Part shown: positions 25,049 through 33,493 of the stretch, one piece after another | How positions within the stretch are numbered: the stretch's first letter is position 1 | How the letters are laid out: each line of letters opens with the position of its first letter | Notes under the pieces: model-generated | What the model saw: only the letters and a program-made list of their open reading frames with translations | What the model was told of the DNA's origin: nothing | Databases searched by the model: none | Made by a program: the position numbers and the translations under genes | Assembly: GCA_937928545.1 (NCBI GenBank) | Contig: CALGJQ010000021.1 | Coordinates: forward strand, 1 to 64,000 | DNA from: an uncultured Verrucomicrobiales bacterium | GTDB lineage: Bacteria > Verrucomicrobiota > Verrucomicrobiia > Verrucomicrobiales > Akkermansiaceae | Direction of reading: 5' to 3' | Length of the DNA stretch: 64,000 nt

Positions 25049-25807
25049 ATGCTGCTTTGGATTATTGAAGACGGGGAGAAGAAGGGGCCTTTCGAGGATT
25101 ATAAGATCCGTGAGATGATCCGCGAGGGGGAGATCGAGGAGGACACCCGCGTGTGGCATGAAGGAGCGGAGGGGTGGCTTCCGGCGAAGGAGATTTCGGT
25201 TTTAGAAGGAGAGTTTGTCAAAGATGAGATCACCCCTCCTCCGATCCCGATTGAAATGCCGCCGTTTTTAGCGTGGCGGAGATTTGGGGCGCGGGTCTTT
25301 GATTATTTTCTGTATCTACTCATCTTGGTGACGGTTCTTCGCTTGGCTGGCTTCGAGCCTATCCCTGATCAATCATCTCAGGGATCTGCGTGGTTTATCA
25401 TTGGGGCTTTGGTGCCAGCGATTTTGATGGAGGCGGCTTTGATCACCTCGTTTGGTTTTACGCCGGGTAAGTGGCTGATGTCCTTGCGGGTGGAGAGTCA
25501 TTTAGGGAAGAAGCTATCGACGAGCCTCGCGTTGATCCGCTCAATGCGGGTCTGGGTTTTGGGTATGGGGATGATGCATCCGATTTTGATCGTCTTGGGT
25601 CATGGCGTGACTTTGTGGTTTGGTTTGAAACGAGGGGCCCCTCTCTGGGATCTGCACAGTGGGTTTCGCGTTCCCGGAAGTGAGGTGCAATCAGGTCGAG
25701 TGCTGCTTTACTGGGTTCTGCTTGCTGCGATCATCGGAGCGATCATGGGGCTGATGTGGCCGGAGCTTGGGTCATTTCTCGAAGAGATGCACCGGCAGGG
25801 TAAGTGA
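25049..25807 (+). CDS. Membrane protein with GYF_2 and RDD domains
   Basis: 252 residues. Residues 1-60 (WIIEDGEKKGPFEDYKIREM ... DTRVWHEGAEGWLPAKEI) are a GYF_2 (DUF4339) domain, a small module thought to bind proline-rich peptides. The rest is an RDD-type membrane domain with about four helices, including RRFGARVFDYFLYLLI and GFTPGKWLMSLRV. The gene follows the LolC/E-type permease by 5 bp. The N-terminal adaptor may contact a proline-rich stretch like the one in that permease. Function not established. Confidence 0.75.
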   Translation: MLLWIIEDGEKKGPFEDYKIREMIREGEIEEDTRVWHEGAEGWLPAKEISVLEGEFVKDEITPPPIPIEMPPFLAWRRFGARVFDYFLYLLILVTVLRLAGFEPIPDQSSQGSAWFIIGALVPAILMEAALITSFGFTPGKWLMSLRVESHLGKKLSTSLALIRSMRVWVLGMGMMHPILIVLGHGVTLWFGLKRGAPLWDLHSGFRVPGSEVQSGRVLLYWVLLAAIIGAIMGLMWPELGSFLEEMHRQGK

Positions 25808-25845
25808 TTCTTGCTCCCGGTCCGGGCATTTCGTAACACTCTCGT

Positions 25846-26409
25846 GTGGCCGGAATAGTTTACTTTGATCTCGAGACGCAACGCAGCTTTAGCGATGTGG
25901 GTGGCGCGTCTAATAAGGACAAAATGGGAATGTCAGTGGGGGTGACTTACTCGACTGAGACTGAACAGTATCATATTTACGATGAGTCGAACGTCGAGGA
26001 GATGGTGGATCAGTTGATCAAGGCGGATCTGGTGGTGGGCTATAACCACGTGCAGTTCGATTACCCGGTTTTGCAGGCTTACACGATTTACGATTTGGCG
26101 AGTCAGACCGTGAACTGCGATATGATGCTCGATATTGAGGAAATCCTCGGACATCGCTTGAAGCTCGATTCGGTGGCGAAGGCATCGCTCAATGCGGGTA
26201 AGTCAGCGGATGGACTGGATGCGCTGAAGTGGTGGCAGCTTTATAAGAAGACGGGCGACAAGGTGCACATGATGAACATTGCGGAGTATTGCTGCTACGA
26301 TGTGAAGGTGACCAAGGAGGTTTATGAATATGGTCTAGAGCACGGCGTGGTGAAATACGCGGACCGGAATGGGAACGAGCAGGAGGTTGTGGCGAGTTGG
26401 AAGAAGTGA
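25846..26409 (+). CDS. DEDD-type 3'-5' exonuclease-like protein
   Basis: 187 residues from GTG 25846. The fold is RNase H-like: FDLETQRSF carries the first D-x-E, VVGYNHVQFDYPVL the second acidic motif, and YCCYDVKVT the third. LKLDSVAKASL matches the segment of small predicted DEDD nucleases (RNase_H_2/YprB-like). Standing alone, it could process RNA or DNA ends; the substrate is unknown. A long repeat string lies between it and the convergent ROK-like gene. Confidence 0.7.
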   Translation: MAGIVYFDLETQRSFSDVGGASNKDKMGMSVGVTYSTETEQYHIYDESNVEEMVDQLIKADLVVGYNHVQFDYPVLQAYTIYDLASQTVNCDMMLDIEEILGHRLKLDSVAKASLNAGKSADGLDALKWWQLYKKTGDKVHMMNIAEYCCYDVKVTKEVYEYGLEHGVVKYADRNGNEQEVVASWKK

Positions 26410-26414
26410 GGGGG

Positions 26415-26570
26415 GCAATGGACGAAGGAACGATTGCGGAATGGACGATTTGCTTTGTTGAGGGGAAGCAATGGACGAATGAACGATTGCAGAATGGACG
26501 ATTGGCTTGGTTGAGGGGAAGCGGACTGGAAGCACCCAAGGGCATTCCATCCACTCTCCATATTGTTTTG
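26415..26570. repeat. 53-bp tandem duplication plus nested hairpin module
   Basis: Two 53-bp units (26415-26467 and 26468-26520), each with GCAATGGACGAA, AACGATTGC and AATGGACGATT words and ending GTTGAGGGGAA. Then comes the module GCGGACTGGAAGC...ACTCTCCATATT, split by a 19-bp insert ACCCAAGGGCATTCCATCC (about 26534-26552). It lies between convergent genes. Confidence 0.75.
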
Positions 26571-27965
26571 CTAGAGTTTTGGGAGGCTGGCGGCGGCGAT
26601 GGCTTGGCCGTGGCGCTTGAGTTGTTCGTCGGGGGTGCTGAGGGAGATTGTTTGGGAGAGGTCTGGGAATTCGTCGCGGAGGACTTCTTCGGCTTTTGAG
26701 ATAATGAGCTCGCCGCCTTTTCCGCTGAGGACTCGGCCTAGGAGGAGGAGATGTTTGATGTCATAAAAGCGGGCGAATTGTGGGATGGCGTAGCCGAGGT
26801 AGGAGCCGATGGTGCGGTAGATGGAGGCGGCGCGGTCGTCACCGGCTTCCATGAACTTTTGGACTTCGACGAGCTTTTCGGGTTTGTCGAGAGAGGGGTC
26901 GATGTCGAGACCGGCTGGTTTGATGAGGCGGGAGACGGCTTGTTGGCTGAAATAATTGACGGCGCAGCCTTGGTCTCCGGACCATTCGTCGGTGGCGGCG
27001 TTTTCTTGGAAGTCGACGGGAACGAAGGCGAGTTCCGAAAGCCAGGAAGTGATGCGGGACTCTTCGTCGACATATCCGGCGGCGGCGCTGGTGCCCATGG
27101 CGAGGCCGAGGACGCAGCCATCATTGAGCGACATTGCTCCGGCGAGGGCGGTGACATCGCCATCGTTCACGACCCGGATGGGGACGTTCCATTCTTTAGC
27201 GACTTCGAAGAAGATGTTTTCAACGTGTTCAGCGAAAAGTTCATCGGGGACGCCTCGAAAAAGGGAGGCGGCGCGGACCTTGCTATCGACATAGACTCCG
27301 GCAGCGGAACCGCCGATGGCATCGACTTGTGGAAGGTGTGCGGCGGCTCGGCGGATGCTATCGATGATGCCCGCGCGATGGTATGCGGGGTCGCTTTGGA
27401 AATACGGGTCCCAGGTGATCTCTTCGGAAAAGACAACTTTGCCATCAATGACAGCGGCGCATTTACGATCGGAGCCGCCGAGGTCAAAGCCAATGCGGTT
27501 TCCTTTGAGGCCGATGGTGGATTCTCTTTCGGGATCTGGATCGGGGGTTGGGAAGTTGGCGGACGAGGTTGATTCGATACTGAGGGGCTCGCCGTAGAAT
27601 CGCTCTGAGTAGTCGGCATCGAAGGCGCGGGCTCCACCGGCTTTGTATTGGTCGGCGAGGCTGGAGGCGAGTGCTGGCGAGTCTTCGAGGATCACGCGAG
27701 TGCCGCCCTGGCCCCAGAGGAGGAATTTGATAATGCGTTCGATGAAGCGGAAGTTTAGGGCCTCGGACGAATCATCGGTGCCGGAAAGGATTGTTTCTTG
27801 ATGAATGTTGCCAGATCCGTTGGGTCGAATGATGGCGATGCGGAGGTCTCGGCCGCCTTCAGATTGACATTTTTCAGTAAAGGCTTTTCGCCAGAATGAA
27901 GGGGGGAGGAAATTTGGGTCGAGTTCGGGTGGGTGTTTGAGGGGGGATGTCTGGAGAAGGGGCAT
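26571..27965 (-). CDS. Large ROK-like protein
   Basis: 464 residues. The C-terminal 290 residues have ROK/ASKHA signs: NRIGFDLGGSDRKCAAVIDG, VVNDGDVTALAG, GLAMGTSAAAGY, and HLLLLGRVLSGKGGE. The first 170 residues contain no recognised domain and include a segment of acidic and proline residues. No helix-turn-helix is seen, so it is more likely a kinase-like or non-catalytic ROK than a repressor. Its 5' side faces the divergent EEP phosphatase gene 110 bp away. Substrate unknown. Confidence 0.7.
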   Translation of the reverse strand: MPLLQTSPLKHPPELDPNFLPPSFWRKAFTEKCQSEGGRDLRIAIIRPNGSGNIHQETILSGTDDSSEALNFRFIERIIKFLLWGQGGTRVILEDSPALASSLADQYKAGGARAFDADYSERFYGEPLSIESTSSANFPTPDPDPERESTIGLKGNRIGFDLGGSDRKCAAVIDGKVVFSEEITWDPYFQSDPAYHRAGIIDSIRRAAAHLPQVDAIGGSAAGVYVDSKVRAASLFRGVPDELFAEHVENIFFEVAKEWNVPIRVVNDGDVTALAGAMSLNDGCVLGLAMGTSAAAGYVDEESRITSWLSELAFVPVDFQENAATDEWSGDQGCAVNYFSQQAVSRLIKPAGLDIDPSLDKPEKLVEVQKFMEAGDDRAASIYRTIGSYLGYAIPQFARFYDIKHLLLLGRVLSGKGGELIISKAEEVLRDEFPDLSQTISLSTPDEQLKRHGQAIAAASLPKL

Positions 27966-28075
27966 AAGTTATTGGGAAAGTGTCGCTTAGGAGTATTATT
28001 CGAAAAAGAGTTTCATTGTCAAATTTTAACAAAAACGATTAAGGCGGTTTGTAATGATCGTGTAGGGGTGCTCGT

Positions 28076-28837
28076 ATGATTGTGATGAAGATTCTCTTGC
28101 TGCTTTTGGCACTATTTCCGTCAACTTTGATGGGTGGGCCACTGAAGGTGATGGCTTACAATATTAAGCATGGTGCTGGACTGGATGGGAAAGTGGATTT
28201 GGAGCGGATTGCGAAGGTGATCGCGGCAGAGAATCCGGATGTGGTAACGCTCCAGGAAGTAGACATAAAGTGTCAGCGGAGTGGGTCGGTCGATCAGGCT
28301 GCAGAGCTGGGTCGGCTTCTAAAAATGGAGCACCGCTTTGGGAAGTTTATGGATTTTCAGGGAGGTGAATATGGCTTGGCGGTTTTGTCACGGCTGCCGA
28401 TTGAAAAAGCGCAGGTTCATGTTTTGCCGACTGGCGCAGAGCCGCGATGTGCGCTGGAAGTTGTGGTGAAATCGCCGAAGTGGCCCGGGAAATTTTCGGT
28501 GGTGAGCATTCACAACGATTGGACGAAAGAAGAGATCCGAGTGAGGCAAGTCACGGCGCTTTTGAAGGCCTTGGACAAAAGGAATGGTCCTGTGATTTTG
28601 GCAGGTGATTTTAACGCGAAACCAGAGAGCGAGTCGTTGAAGCTTTTGAAGAAGGCTTCGTGGAAGATGTTGAGGGAAGGGCGAAAGAAGACTTTTCCTT
28701 CGGTGAAGCCAACGATCGAGATCGATTTCTTTTTTGCGAAGGGATTCAAGCCTTACGCGTTTGAGGAGAAAGTGATCGAAGGGGAGGAGGCTTCGGATCA
28801 TTGTCCGATTGTTCTTAAGATTACTGAGAAAGAGTAG
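28076..28837 (+). CDS. Exported endonuclease/exonuclease/phosphatase family protein
   Basis: 253 residues, signal peptide MKILLLLLALFPSTLMGG after a short MIV start (ATG 28085 is an alternative). EEP-superfamily motifs: MAYNIKHG, VTLQEVDIKC, ILAGDFNAKP, EIDFFF and SDHCPI. It would hydrolyse phosphodiesters outside the cytoplasm (nucleic acid, sphingolipid or phosphatidylinositol phosphate). The usual TH in the fourth motif reads SIHND. Its 3' end overlaps the convergent AMP-ligase gene by 17 bp. Confidence 0.82.
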   Translation: MIVMKILLLLLALFPSTLMGGPLKVMAYNIKHGAGLDGKVDLERIAKVIAAENPDVVTLQEVDIKCQRSGSVDQAAELGRLLKMEHRFGKFMDFQGGEYGLAVLSRLPIEKAQVHVLPTGAEPRCALEVVVKSPKWPGKFSVVSIHNDWTKEEIRVRQVTALLKALDKRNGPVILAGDFNAKPESESLKLLKKASWKMLREGRKKTFPSVKPTIEIDFFFAKGFKPYAFEEKVIEGEEASDHCPIVLKITEKE

Positions 28838-30182
28838 CGGTATCGACCTTGGCGTTGTGGCGGGAGTCCATGGGAATTTCGTCGATGACTTTGATTTGAT
28901 CGATGGGGGCCCAGGGGAGTTCGATTTTGAGGTCGTTTTCTAGGAAGAGGGTTCCTTTGAAAAAGGCGCAGCGTTCGTTAGGGTGGAGGAGGTGGACGGG
29001 GCCTTCGATTTGGAGGGGGAAGTGGTCTTGGTGTTTGTGGGCGTGGCGGCCGAGGAGCCAGAGGTTGCCGTTTTGGTCGAGTCGGCCGGCATCTCCGGTG
29101 CGGTGCCAGATTTCGCCATCGATTTCGATTTTGGTTTCGGAATCGCCGCAGCCGTCGAGGTAGCCTTTTAGGACGTGGTCGCCGGTGACTAGGATTTCGT
29201 CGTTGAGGATTTGGAGGGAGATTTCGGAGACGGGCTTTCCGGCGGGGAGACCACCGCCGTTTAGGATGATTTTTTTGATCTCAGGTGTGAGATCGGAGCC
29301 GTGGAAGTGGGAGATGGGTTCTGCTTCGGATGAGCCGTAGACGGCGTGTGATTTTTCGGGGAAGCGGGAGAGGAGGTCGGGGAAGACGGGGGCTCCTCCG
29401 GTGTAGAGTTGGGTGAGGGGGGCGAAGAATTCATCGGGCATTTTTTCGAAGAAAGCAGGGGAGGCAGTGGCGCGGGTGATCTTGTGTTGTTGGACTTGGG
29501 AGAGGATTTTGGGGACGTTGGGGAAGCCGGGTTTGGTGAGGTCGGTGTCGGCGATGACACTGGTGACACCGTGAGCGAGGTTTGAGAGGAGGAAGACGGG
29601 GAGGGTGACGAGGTCGATCTGCCCGGGTTGGAGATTAAGGCTGGGGGCGAGGGTTTGATCTTGGGCGAGGAGAAAGCCGTGGGAGCGGACGATCCCTTTT
29701 GGAGTGCCGGTGGTTCCGCTAGTGAAGGTGATAAGGGCGGGGGCGTCGGGGGAGAGGTTGACGGGAGAATTGGTGGAGGGTTTGGGGTTCCAGTGGTGGG
29801 TGAAGGGGAGTTTGGGGCCGGTGTTGAAGGCGTTTTTGAGGGCGCGGTATTTGAGGCGGAGGAGTTGGGCTTTGGGGGAGCCGATGAAGGCTTTTGGGGG
29901 GAGCCAAGTGAGGCATTTTTTGATGAAGCCGGAGCCTTTGGCGGGATCGACGAGGATGACGGTGAGTCCGGCGTGGAAGCAACTCAGAAGGATCTCGTAG
30001 AGTTCGATGGTGATGGGGTGGAGGACGAGGACGGGGTCGCCGGGTTGGAGACCTTTTTGGCGGAGGAGATTGGCGCCGGATTGGATGCGGGAGTTGAGTT
30101 CGCCGAAGGTGATGGAGCGGGTGGGGTCGATGATGGCGATCTGGGATGAATCGTGGGTGGTGAGCTTTTCGGTGAGATTCAT
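28821..30182 (-). CDS. AMP-dependent acyl ligase, OleC-like
   Basis: 453 residues of the ANL superfamily. ATP loop FTSGTTGTPKGIVRSHGF, A5 YGSSEAEPIS, A7 HRTGDAGRLDQNGNLWLLGR, and the catalytic lysine in the C-terminal MDSRHNAKVD. The last motif and YGSSEAEP resemble OleC, the beta-lactone synthetase of bacterial olefin synthesis, but the protein is about 100 residues shorter and no oleA, oleB or oleD is present. It would activate a lipid acid. It is the last gene of the minus-strand isoprenoid/lipid run and is separated from the GNAT gene by a hairpin module. Confidence 0.75.
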   Translation of the reverse strand: MNLTEKLTTHDSSQIAIIDPTRSITFGELNSRIQSGANLLRQKGLQPGDPVLVLHPITIELYEILLSCFHAGLTVILVDPAKGSGFIKKCLTWLPPKAFIGSPKAQLLRLKYRALKNAFNTGPKLPFTHHWNPKPSTNSPVNLSPDAPALITFTSGTTGTPKGIVRSHGFLLAQDQTLAPSLNLQPGQIDLVTLPVFLLSNLAHGVTSVIADTDLTKPGFPNVPKILSQVQQHKITRATASPAFFEKMPDEFFAPLTQLYTGGAPVFPDLLSRFPEKSHAVYGSSEAEPISHFHGSDLTPEIKKIILNGGGLPAGKPVSEISLQILNDEILVTGDHVLKGYLDGCGDSETKIEIDGEIWHRTGDAGRLDQNGNLWLLGRHAHKHQDHFPLQIEGPVHLLHPNERCAFFKGTLFLENDLKIELPWAPIDQIKVIDEIPMDSRHNAKVDTATLSQ

Positions 30183-30264
30183 GGGCGGACAAGTTGCGGA
30201 GATTGGTGGTGGGCTGCGGGTTGGTGGTAGGGCTTTTCGGAGTTGTATTCTTGCCCGGTTGCTT

Positions 30265-30296
30265 GTGGTTGGAGAAACCCTAGGCGGTGCCTGGGG
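30265..30296. repeat. Hairpin module after the GNAT gene
   Basis: CCTAGGC-GGT-GCCTGGG stem with GGCTACG, abutting the stop of the minus-strand GNAT. It is the same plan as the other stop-codon-adjacent modules and might partly end transcription within the operon. Confidence 0.45.
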
Positions 30297-31142
30297 CTAC
30301 GATAGTTCGCCTTGTTGAGGCTGAAGAAGTTTTGAAAAGAGGGCGTAGCGGCGGAAGATGGTGGCGTGGAAGCGGGTGCTGATGCGGAGGGATTGGTTGT
30401 CTTCGCGTTGGAGGGCGTGGATCGCTTGGGTGAAGCCTGATTGGTGGGCGCGGGCTTGGATTTTTTCGACTAAGAGGGTGCCTAGTCCGGCGTATTGGCG
30501 TTCGGGGAGGACGGCGAGGGTTTTGACGATGAAGCGGGTTTGGTCGGGGTAGCCGAAGACGAAGCCAACAAGTTGGTTGTCTTGTTCGGCTAGGAAGGCG
30601 CAGTCGGGGGTGAGGTGGGATTTGAAGGCGAGGTATTGGGCGAGGAATTCGGATTCGCTAATGGGGGTGTAGAGGAAGTTATCGACGAAGGTGCGGATAC
30701 TGAGTTGGTAGATGGCTCGGAGTTCGTCTTCGAGGTGGGCGAGGTTGAGAGGGCGGATATTGACTTTTGAGAGGCGTTTTTGGAGGCGGGTGAGATTGGG
30801 GGATTCTTGGGTGAGGTCGATGAGGGAAGAGGTGTATTTTGCGAGGATTTGGTAGCCGGAGTGGAGGAGGAGTTTGGCGGTTTCGGGTGGGGCTGTGGGT
30901 TCTAAGAGGAAGGGAGGAGAGCCATCGGATTCGATGACGGCGCGGTGGGTGCGCCAGGTGTTGCCTTCCATAGGGGCGATGGCGAGGGTGCAGCCTTGGG
31001 TGCGGAGGTGAGCCTCGGCGGCGGTGATGCCGGCTTGGCTTGTGGGGACGCCGAAGGAGCCGATTTTATGGTCTTGGTAGGTGGGTGGATTTGTCCACCA
31101 GAGTTTGAGGTGGTCGTTGAGACGATGGTCGGGCTTGGTCAT
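30297..31142 (-). CDS. GNAT-family N-acetyltransferase
   Basis: 281 residues from ATG 31142, which overlaps the stop of the kinase gene as ATGA; the longer frame contains a histidine/proline-rich shadow. The C-terminal GNAT core has VGFVFGYPDQTRFIVKTLAVLPERQYAGLGTLLVEK, the acetyl-CoA loop being RQYAGLGT. The N-terminal 130 residues may be a second, degenerate GNAT-like domain. Co-translation with a lipid-alcohol kinase suggests it acylates an amine in the same pathway, perhaps the aminocarboxypropyl group added by the BtaA-like enzyme. That is inference. Confidence 0.75.
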   Translation of the reverse strand: MTKPDHRLNDHLKLWWTNPPTYQDHKIGSFGVPTSQAGITAAEAHLRTQGCTLAIAPMEGNTWRTHRAVIESDGSPPFLLEPTAPPETAKLLLHSGYQILAKYTSSLIDLTQESPNLTRLQKRLSKVNIRPLNLAHLEDELRAIYQLSIRTFVDNFLYTPISESEFLAQYLAFKSHLTPDCAFLAEQDNQLVGFVFGYPDQTRFIVKTLAVLPERQYAGLGTLLVEKIQARAHQSGFTQAIHALQREDNQSLRISTRFHATIFRRYALFSKLLQPQQGELS

Positions 31143-32284
31143 GGGATGAGGGCGAGGAGTGAGAAGAGGAAGGCGAGGAGCGCTTGTTCGGGTCGTTTGA
31201 GTGAGCCGGTGAAAGGGATCGTGATGATGAGGAGAATCGTGGCGATGGGAATGAGCCACCATTGGAAGCAGGAGAGAGCGACGATGATGATTTTGACCGC
31301 TCCGAGGGGGAGGCCGGTGGGGAGTTGAAGGTGTGCGCGGGTGACCGAGTGGAGGAAGGCGGCTTGGGCCATGAGGGTGAGGGTGAAGCCGTGGAAGCAG
31401 ACCTCAGGGGGAAGATCTGAGCTTGTTTTCAAGGTGACCCAAACGAGTCCCGGGAGGGCGATGGCGGCGATGCTGTCGGCGCTGTGCTCCATTTTTGAGA
31501 GTGCGGAATAGCGGTAGGTGGTTGCGAGATGAATGAGGAAGAGGAGGGAGGGTGCGATGAGATATTTTGGTCCGCCGAGGGCGAAGCAGAGGTAGGCGAA
31601 AACGGTGGCGCTGAGGAGGCCGCCACCATTGAGGCTGGTGAGTCGGCGGACCGCGAAAAGAATGAGGCTGAGAGCTGCGATGAGGCTGATGCGGAGGAGG
31701 AGGTCATTCCAGGTGAGATCGCGGAGGAAGAAGATGAGAGCGGCAACAGCGATGGGGAGGACGAGGTTGTCGATCCCGGCTCCGAGGATGCCCTCGGCCA
31801 TGGTGGCGACAAGGGCGACGACGATGGCGATGAGGACGTTGGTAAGTGGGTCTTGGCTGATGCCTGAGACAAGAAGGATGAGGAAGGTGACTAGGAAGAC
31901 GGCGAGGGAACCTTCGAGCGATTTTGTGCCGGCGTTGGTGCGATAGTGATGCTTGCCGAAACGTTTTCCGATGAGGGCACCGGCGGTATCGGCGAAGGTG
32001 AGGACGGCGATGGCTGGGAGGTAGGTGGAGAGATCTCCATTAGCGAGGCGGAAGACGATGGCAACGCCGACGGGGAAGAGGAGTTCGCCGAAAGAGAGGC
32101 GTTTTACGGAGTGAAGGATTTGGCCGAGGGCGGGTTTGAACCAACGGATGGCGAGGAGGAGAGAGACGGAGATGAGGGCGAGGAGATCGACTTGCGAGGG
32201 GGAGGAAAAGATCCACGGGAGGGTGAGGCAGAAGATGCCCATGATGAGATGGACCGCTTTGCGTTTGAGTTCCGAGGAGGGCAT
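31139..32284 (-). CDS. VTE5/DGK1-type lipid-alcohol kinase with DUF92-like C-terminal part
   Basis: A 381-residue polytopic membrane protein. The N-terminal half has the CTP-dependent kinase signature of the SEC59/DGK1/VTE5 family: AVLTFADTAGALIGKRFG (D99) and GTKSLEGSLAVF (residues 119-130). The C-terminal part from about 215, LNGGGLLSATVFAYLCFALGG and LIHLATTYRYS, resembles the DUF92 family to which the plant phytyl-phosphate kinase VTE6 belongs. One protein could thus convert a prenol to the mono- and then diphosphate. It overlaps the GNAT gene by 4 bp and starts 6 bp after the BtaA-like gene. The DUF92 reading is tentative. Confidence 0.7.
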   Translation of the reverse strand: MPSSELKRKAVHLIMGIFCLTLPWIFSSPSQVDLLALISVSLLLAIRWFKPALGQILHSVKRLSFGELLFPVGVAIVFRLANGDLSTYLPAIAVLTFADTAGALIGKRFGKHHYRTNAGTKSLEGSLAVFLVTFLILLVSGISQDPLTNVLIAIVVALVATMAEGILGAGIDNLVLPIAVAALIFFLRDLTWNDLLLRISLIAALSLILFAVRRLTSLNGGGLLSATVFAYLCFALGGPKYLIAPSLLFLIHLATTYRYSALSKMEHSADSIAAIALPGLVWVTLKTSSDLPPEVCFHGFTLTLMAQAAFLHSVTRAHLQLPTGLPLGAVKIIIVALSCFQWWLIPIATILLIITIPFTGSLKRPEQALLAFLFSLLALIP

Positions 32285-32290
32285 TTGTGG

Positions 32291-33271
32291 TTAGGGGTGA
32301 GAGAGGACTTCTTCGACGATGAAGCGAGAGTAGAAGAAGGCGCGGTCTTGAAGGAAGAGGGTTTGTGATTCTGCGGGGAGAGGAGTGATGTGTTGGGAGT
32401 TGGATTCGCGAGGGGCGAGCATGTTCCAGTAGGCGAGGCGGGCTTTTGGGTTGGAGGCGCCTACAATTTTTTCGAGGAGGGTGGCGGTGGATTCTTCGCT
32501 CATGTATTCGAAGATGTCGGAGAGGTTGAAGGCGTCGTATTTTTCGGAGTCTAGGGCTTCTTCGATTGGAGACTTGATGATGGTGAAGCGGTTTTCTTGG
32601 AGGGCCGTACGGATTTTATCGTACGATTCTGGTTGGAGGGCGAGGGGGAGAGTTTTTCCGTAGGTTCCGGTGAGGATGTAGTTGAGGTAGGGGTTGTGAG
32701 ATGGATTGAGGGTGGTTAGGGCGTGTTTGGTGCGGGTGAGGATGCGGTCGGCGACGGAGCCTTCGACGTAATCGAAAAAGGCGGGGTCTCGGCCGAGGCG
32801 GCCCATGGTGAAGCGGGAGAAAAAGGCCTTGAAGATAAGACGCCAGCGGCGGTTGTTCCAGGTGTTTTGGTAGAAGGATTCGCGTTCGGCTTGGGACTTT
32901 GGTTGGAGGAGTTCGGTAATGCGTTTTTTGCTGTGGGCGAGGGGGAGGACGCCGGTGCGGAAGAGTTGAAAGTAGTTTTCGAATTTACCGGTGGAAGTGA
33001 GGACGGTTTTTAGGAATTCATCGTAGGGGAGATTGAGGTAGGCGTTTTTGCGGAGTTTGATGCAGGCGATTTGGGCGGGGTTCATTTCGACGGCGGTGAC
33101 GTGGGAGGCTCCGGCGGCGAGGAGGGCGAAGGAATTGTCTCCGGCGGAGCCGATGGAGAGGCAGTTTTTGTTTTTTGGTTGGAGGGCGGAGACGAGGATG
33201 TCGGCGTCTTCCCAGCATTGGCCGTAGCGGACTTGGGAGAAGTCGGCGCGGGATTGGATTTCGGTTTTCAT
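32291..33271 (-). CDS. BtaA-like DUF3419 SAM-dependent aminocarboxypropyl transferase
   Basis: 326 residues. VRYGQCWEDADILVSAL and CLSIGSAGDNSFALLAAGASHVTAVEMNPAQ form the SAM-binding fold of DUF3419, whose characterised member BtaA adds a 3-amino-3-carboxypropyl group from SAM to diacylglycerol in betaine-lipid synthesis. DIFEYMSEE later in the protein is also typical. BtaB, the N-methyltransferase, is not present, so the product need not be a betaine lipid. It starts a tight three-gene block with the kinase and GNAT. Confidence 0.82.
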   Translation of the reverse strand: MKTEIQSRADFSQVRYGQCWEDADILVSALQPKNKNCLSIGSAGDNSFALLAAGASHVTAVEMNPAQIACIKLRKNAYLNLPYDEFLKTVLTSTGKFENYFQLFRTGVLPLAHSKKRITELLQPKSQAERESFYQNTWNNRRWRLIFKAFFSRFTMGRLGRDPAFFDYVEGSVADRILTRTKHALTTLNPSHNPYLNYILTGTYGKTLPLALQPESYDKIRTALQENRFTIIKSPIEEALDSEKYDAFNLSDIFEYMSEESTATLLEKIVGASNPKARLAYWNMLAPRESNSQHITPLPAESQTLFLQDRAFFYSRFIVEEVLSHP

Positions 33272-33493
33272 GGTGGCTGGTTGAGGGGAGATTGAACCGC
33301 TAAGGCGCGAAGGTGGTAAGTTTTTTTAAGGCTTGGTTGGGGGCTTGGGTTGGGGGTGTTTTTTTAACCACGGAATACGCGGAAGGCACGGAAGTTGGGG
33401 GGCTTGTTTGAGGGCGGGGAACTGAAAGCTGGAGCTTTCGGCTACGGTCGGGTTTTGGTTGTCTGGTTTTGAATTTGTTTAGAGTTTCTGAAT
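33272..33493. repeat. Mosaic intergenic repeat downstream of the dikinase gene
   Basis: 222 bp, no gene. It holds TGGTTGAGGGGAG, GAACCGCTAAGGCGCGAAGG, GGCTTGGTTGGGGGC, three CACGGAA-type units 9 bp apart (about 33366-33392), another linker, a GAAAGCTGGAGCTTTC hairpin with GGCTACGG (33427-33448), and TTTAGAGTTTCTGAATTTAGG. It interrupts the isoprenoid/lipid run. Confidence 0.7.

Noticed and set aside
26415..26570. Direct repeats considered as a CRISPR array
   Set aside because: Only two 53-bp units without spacers; belongs to the intergenic module family.
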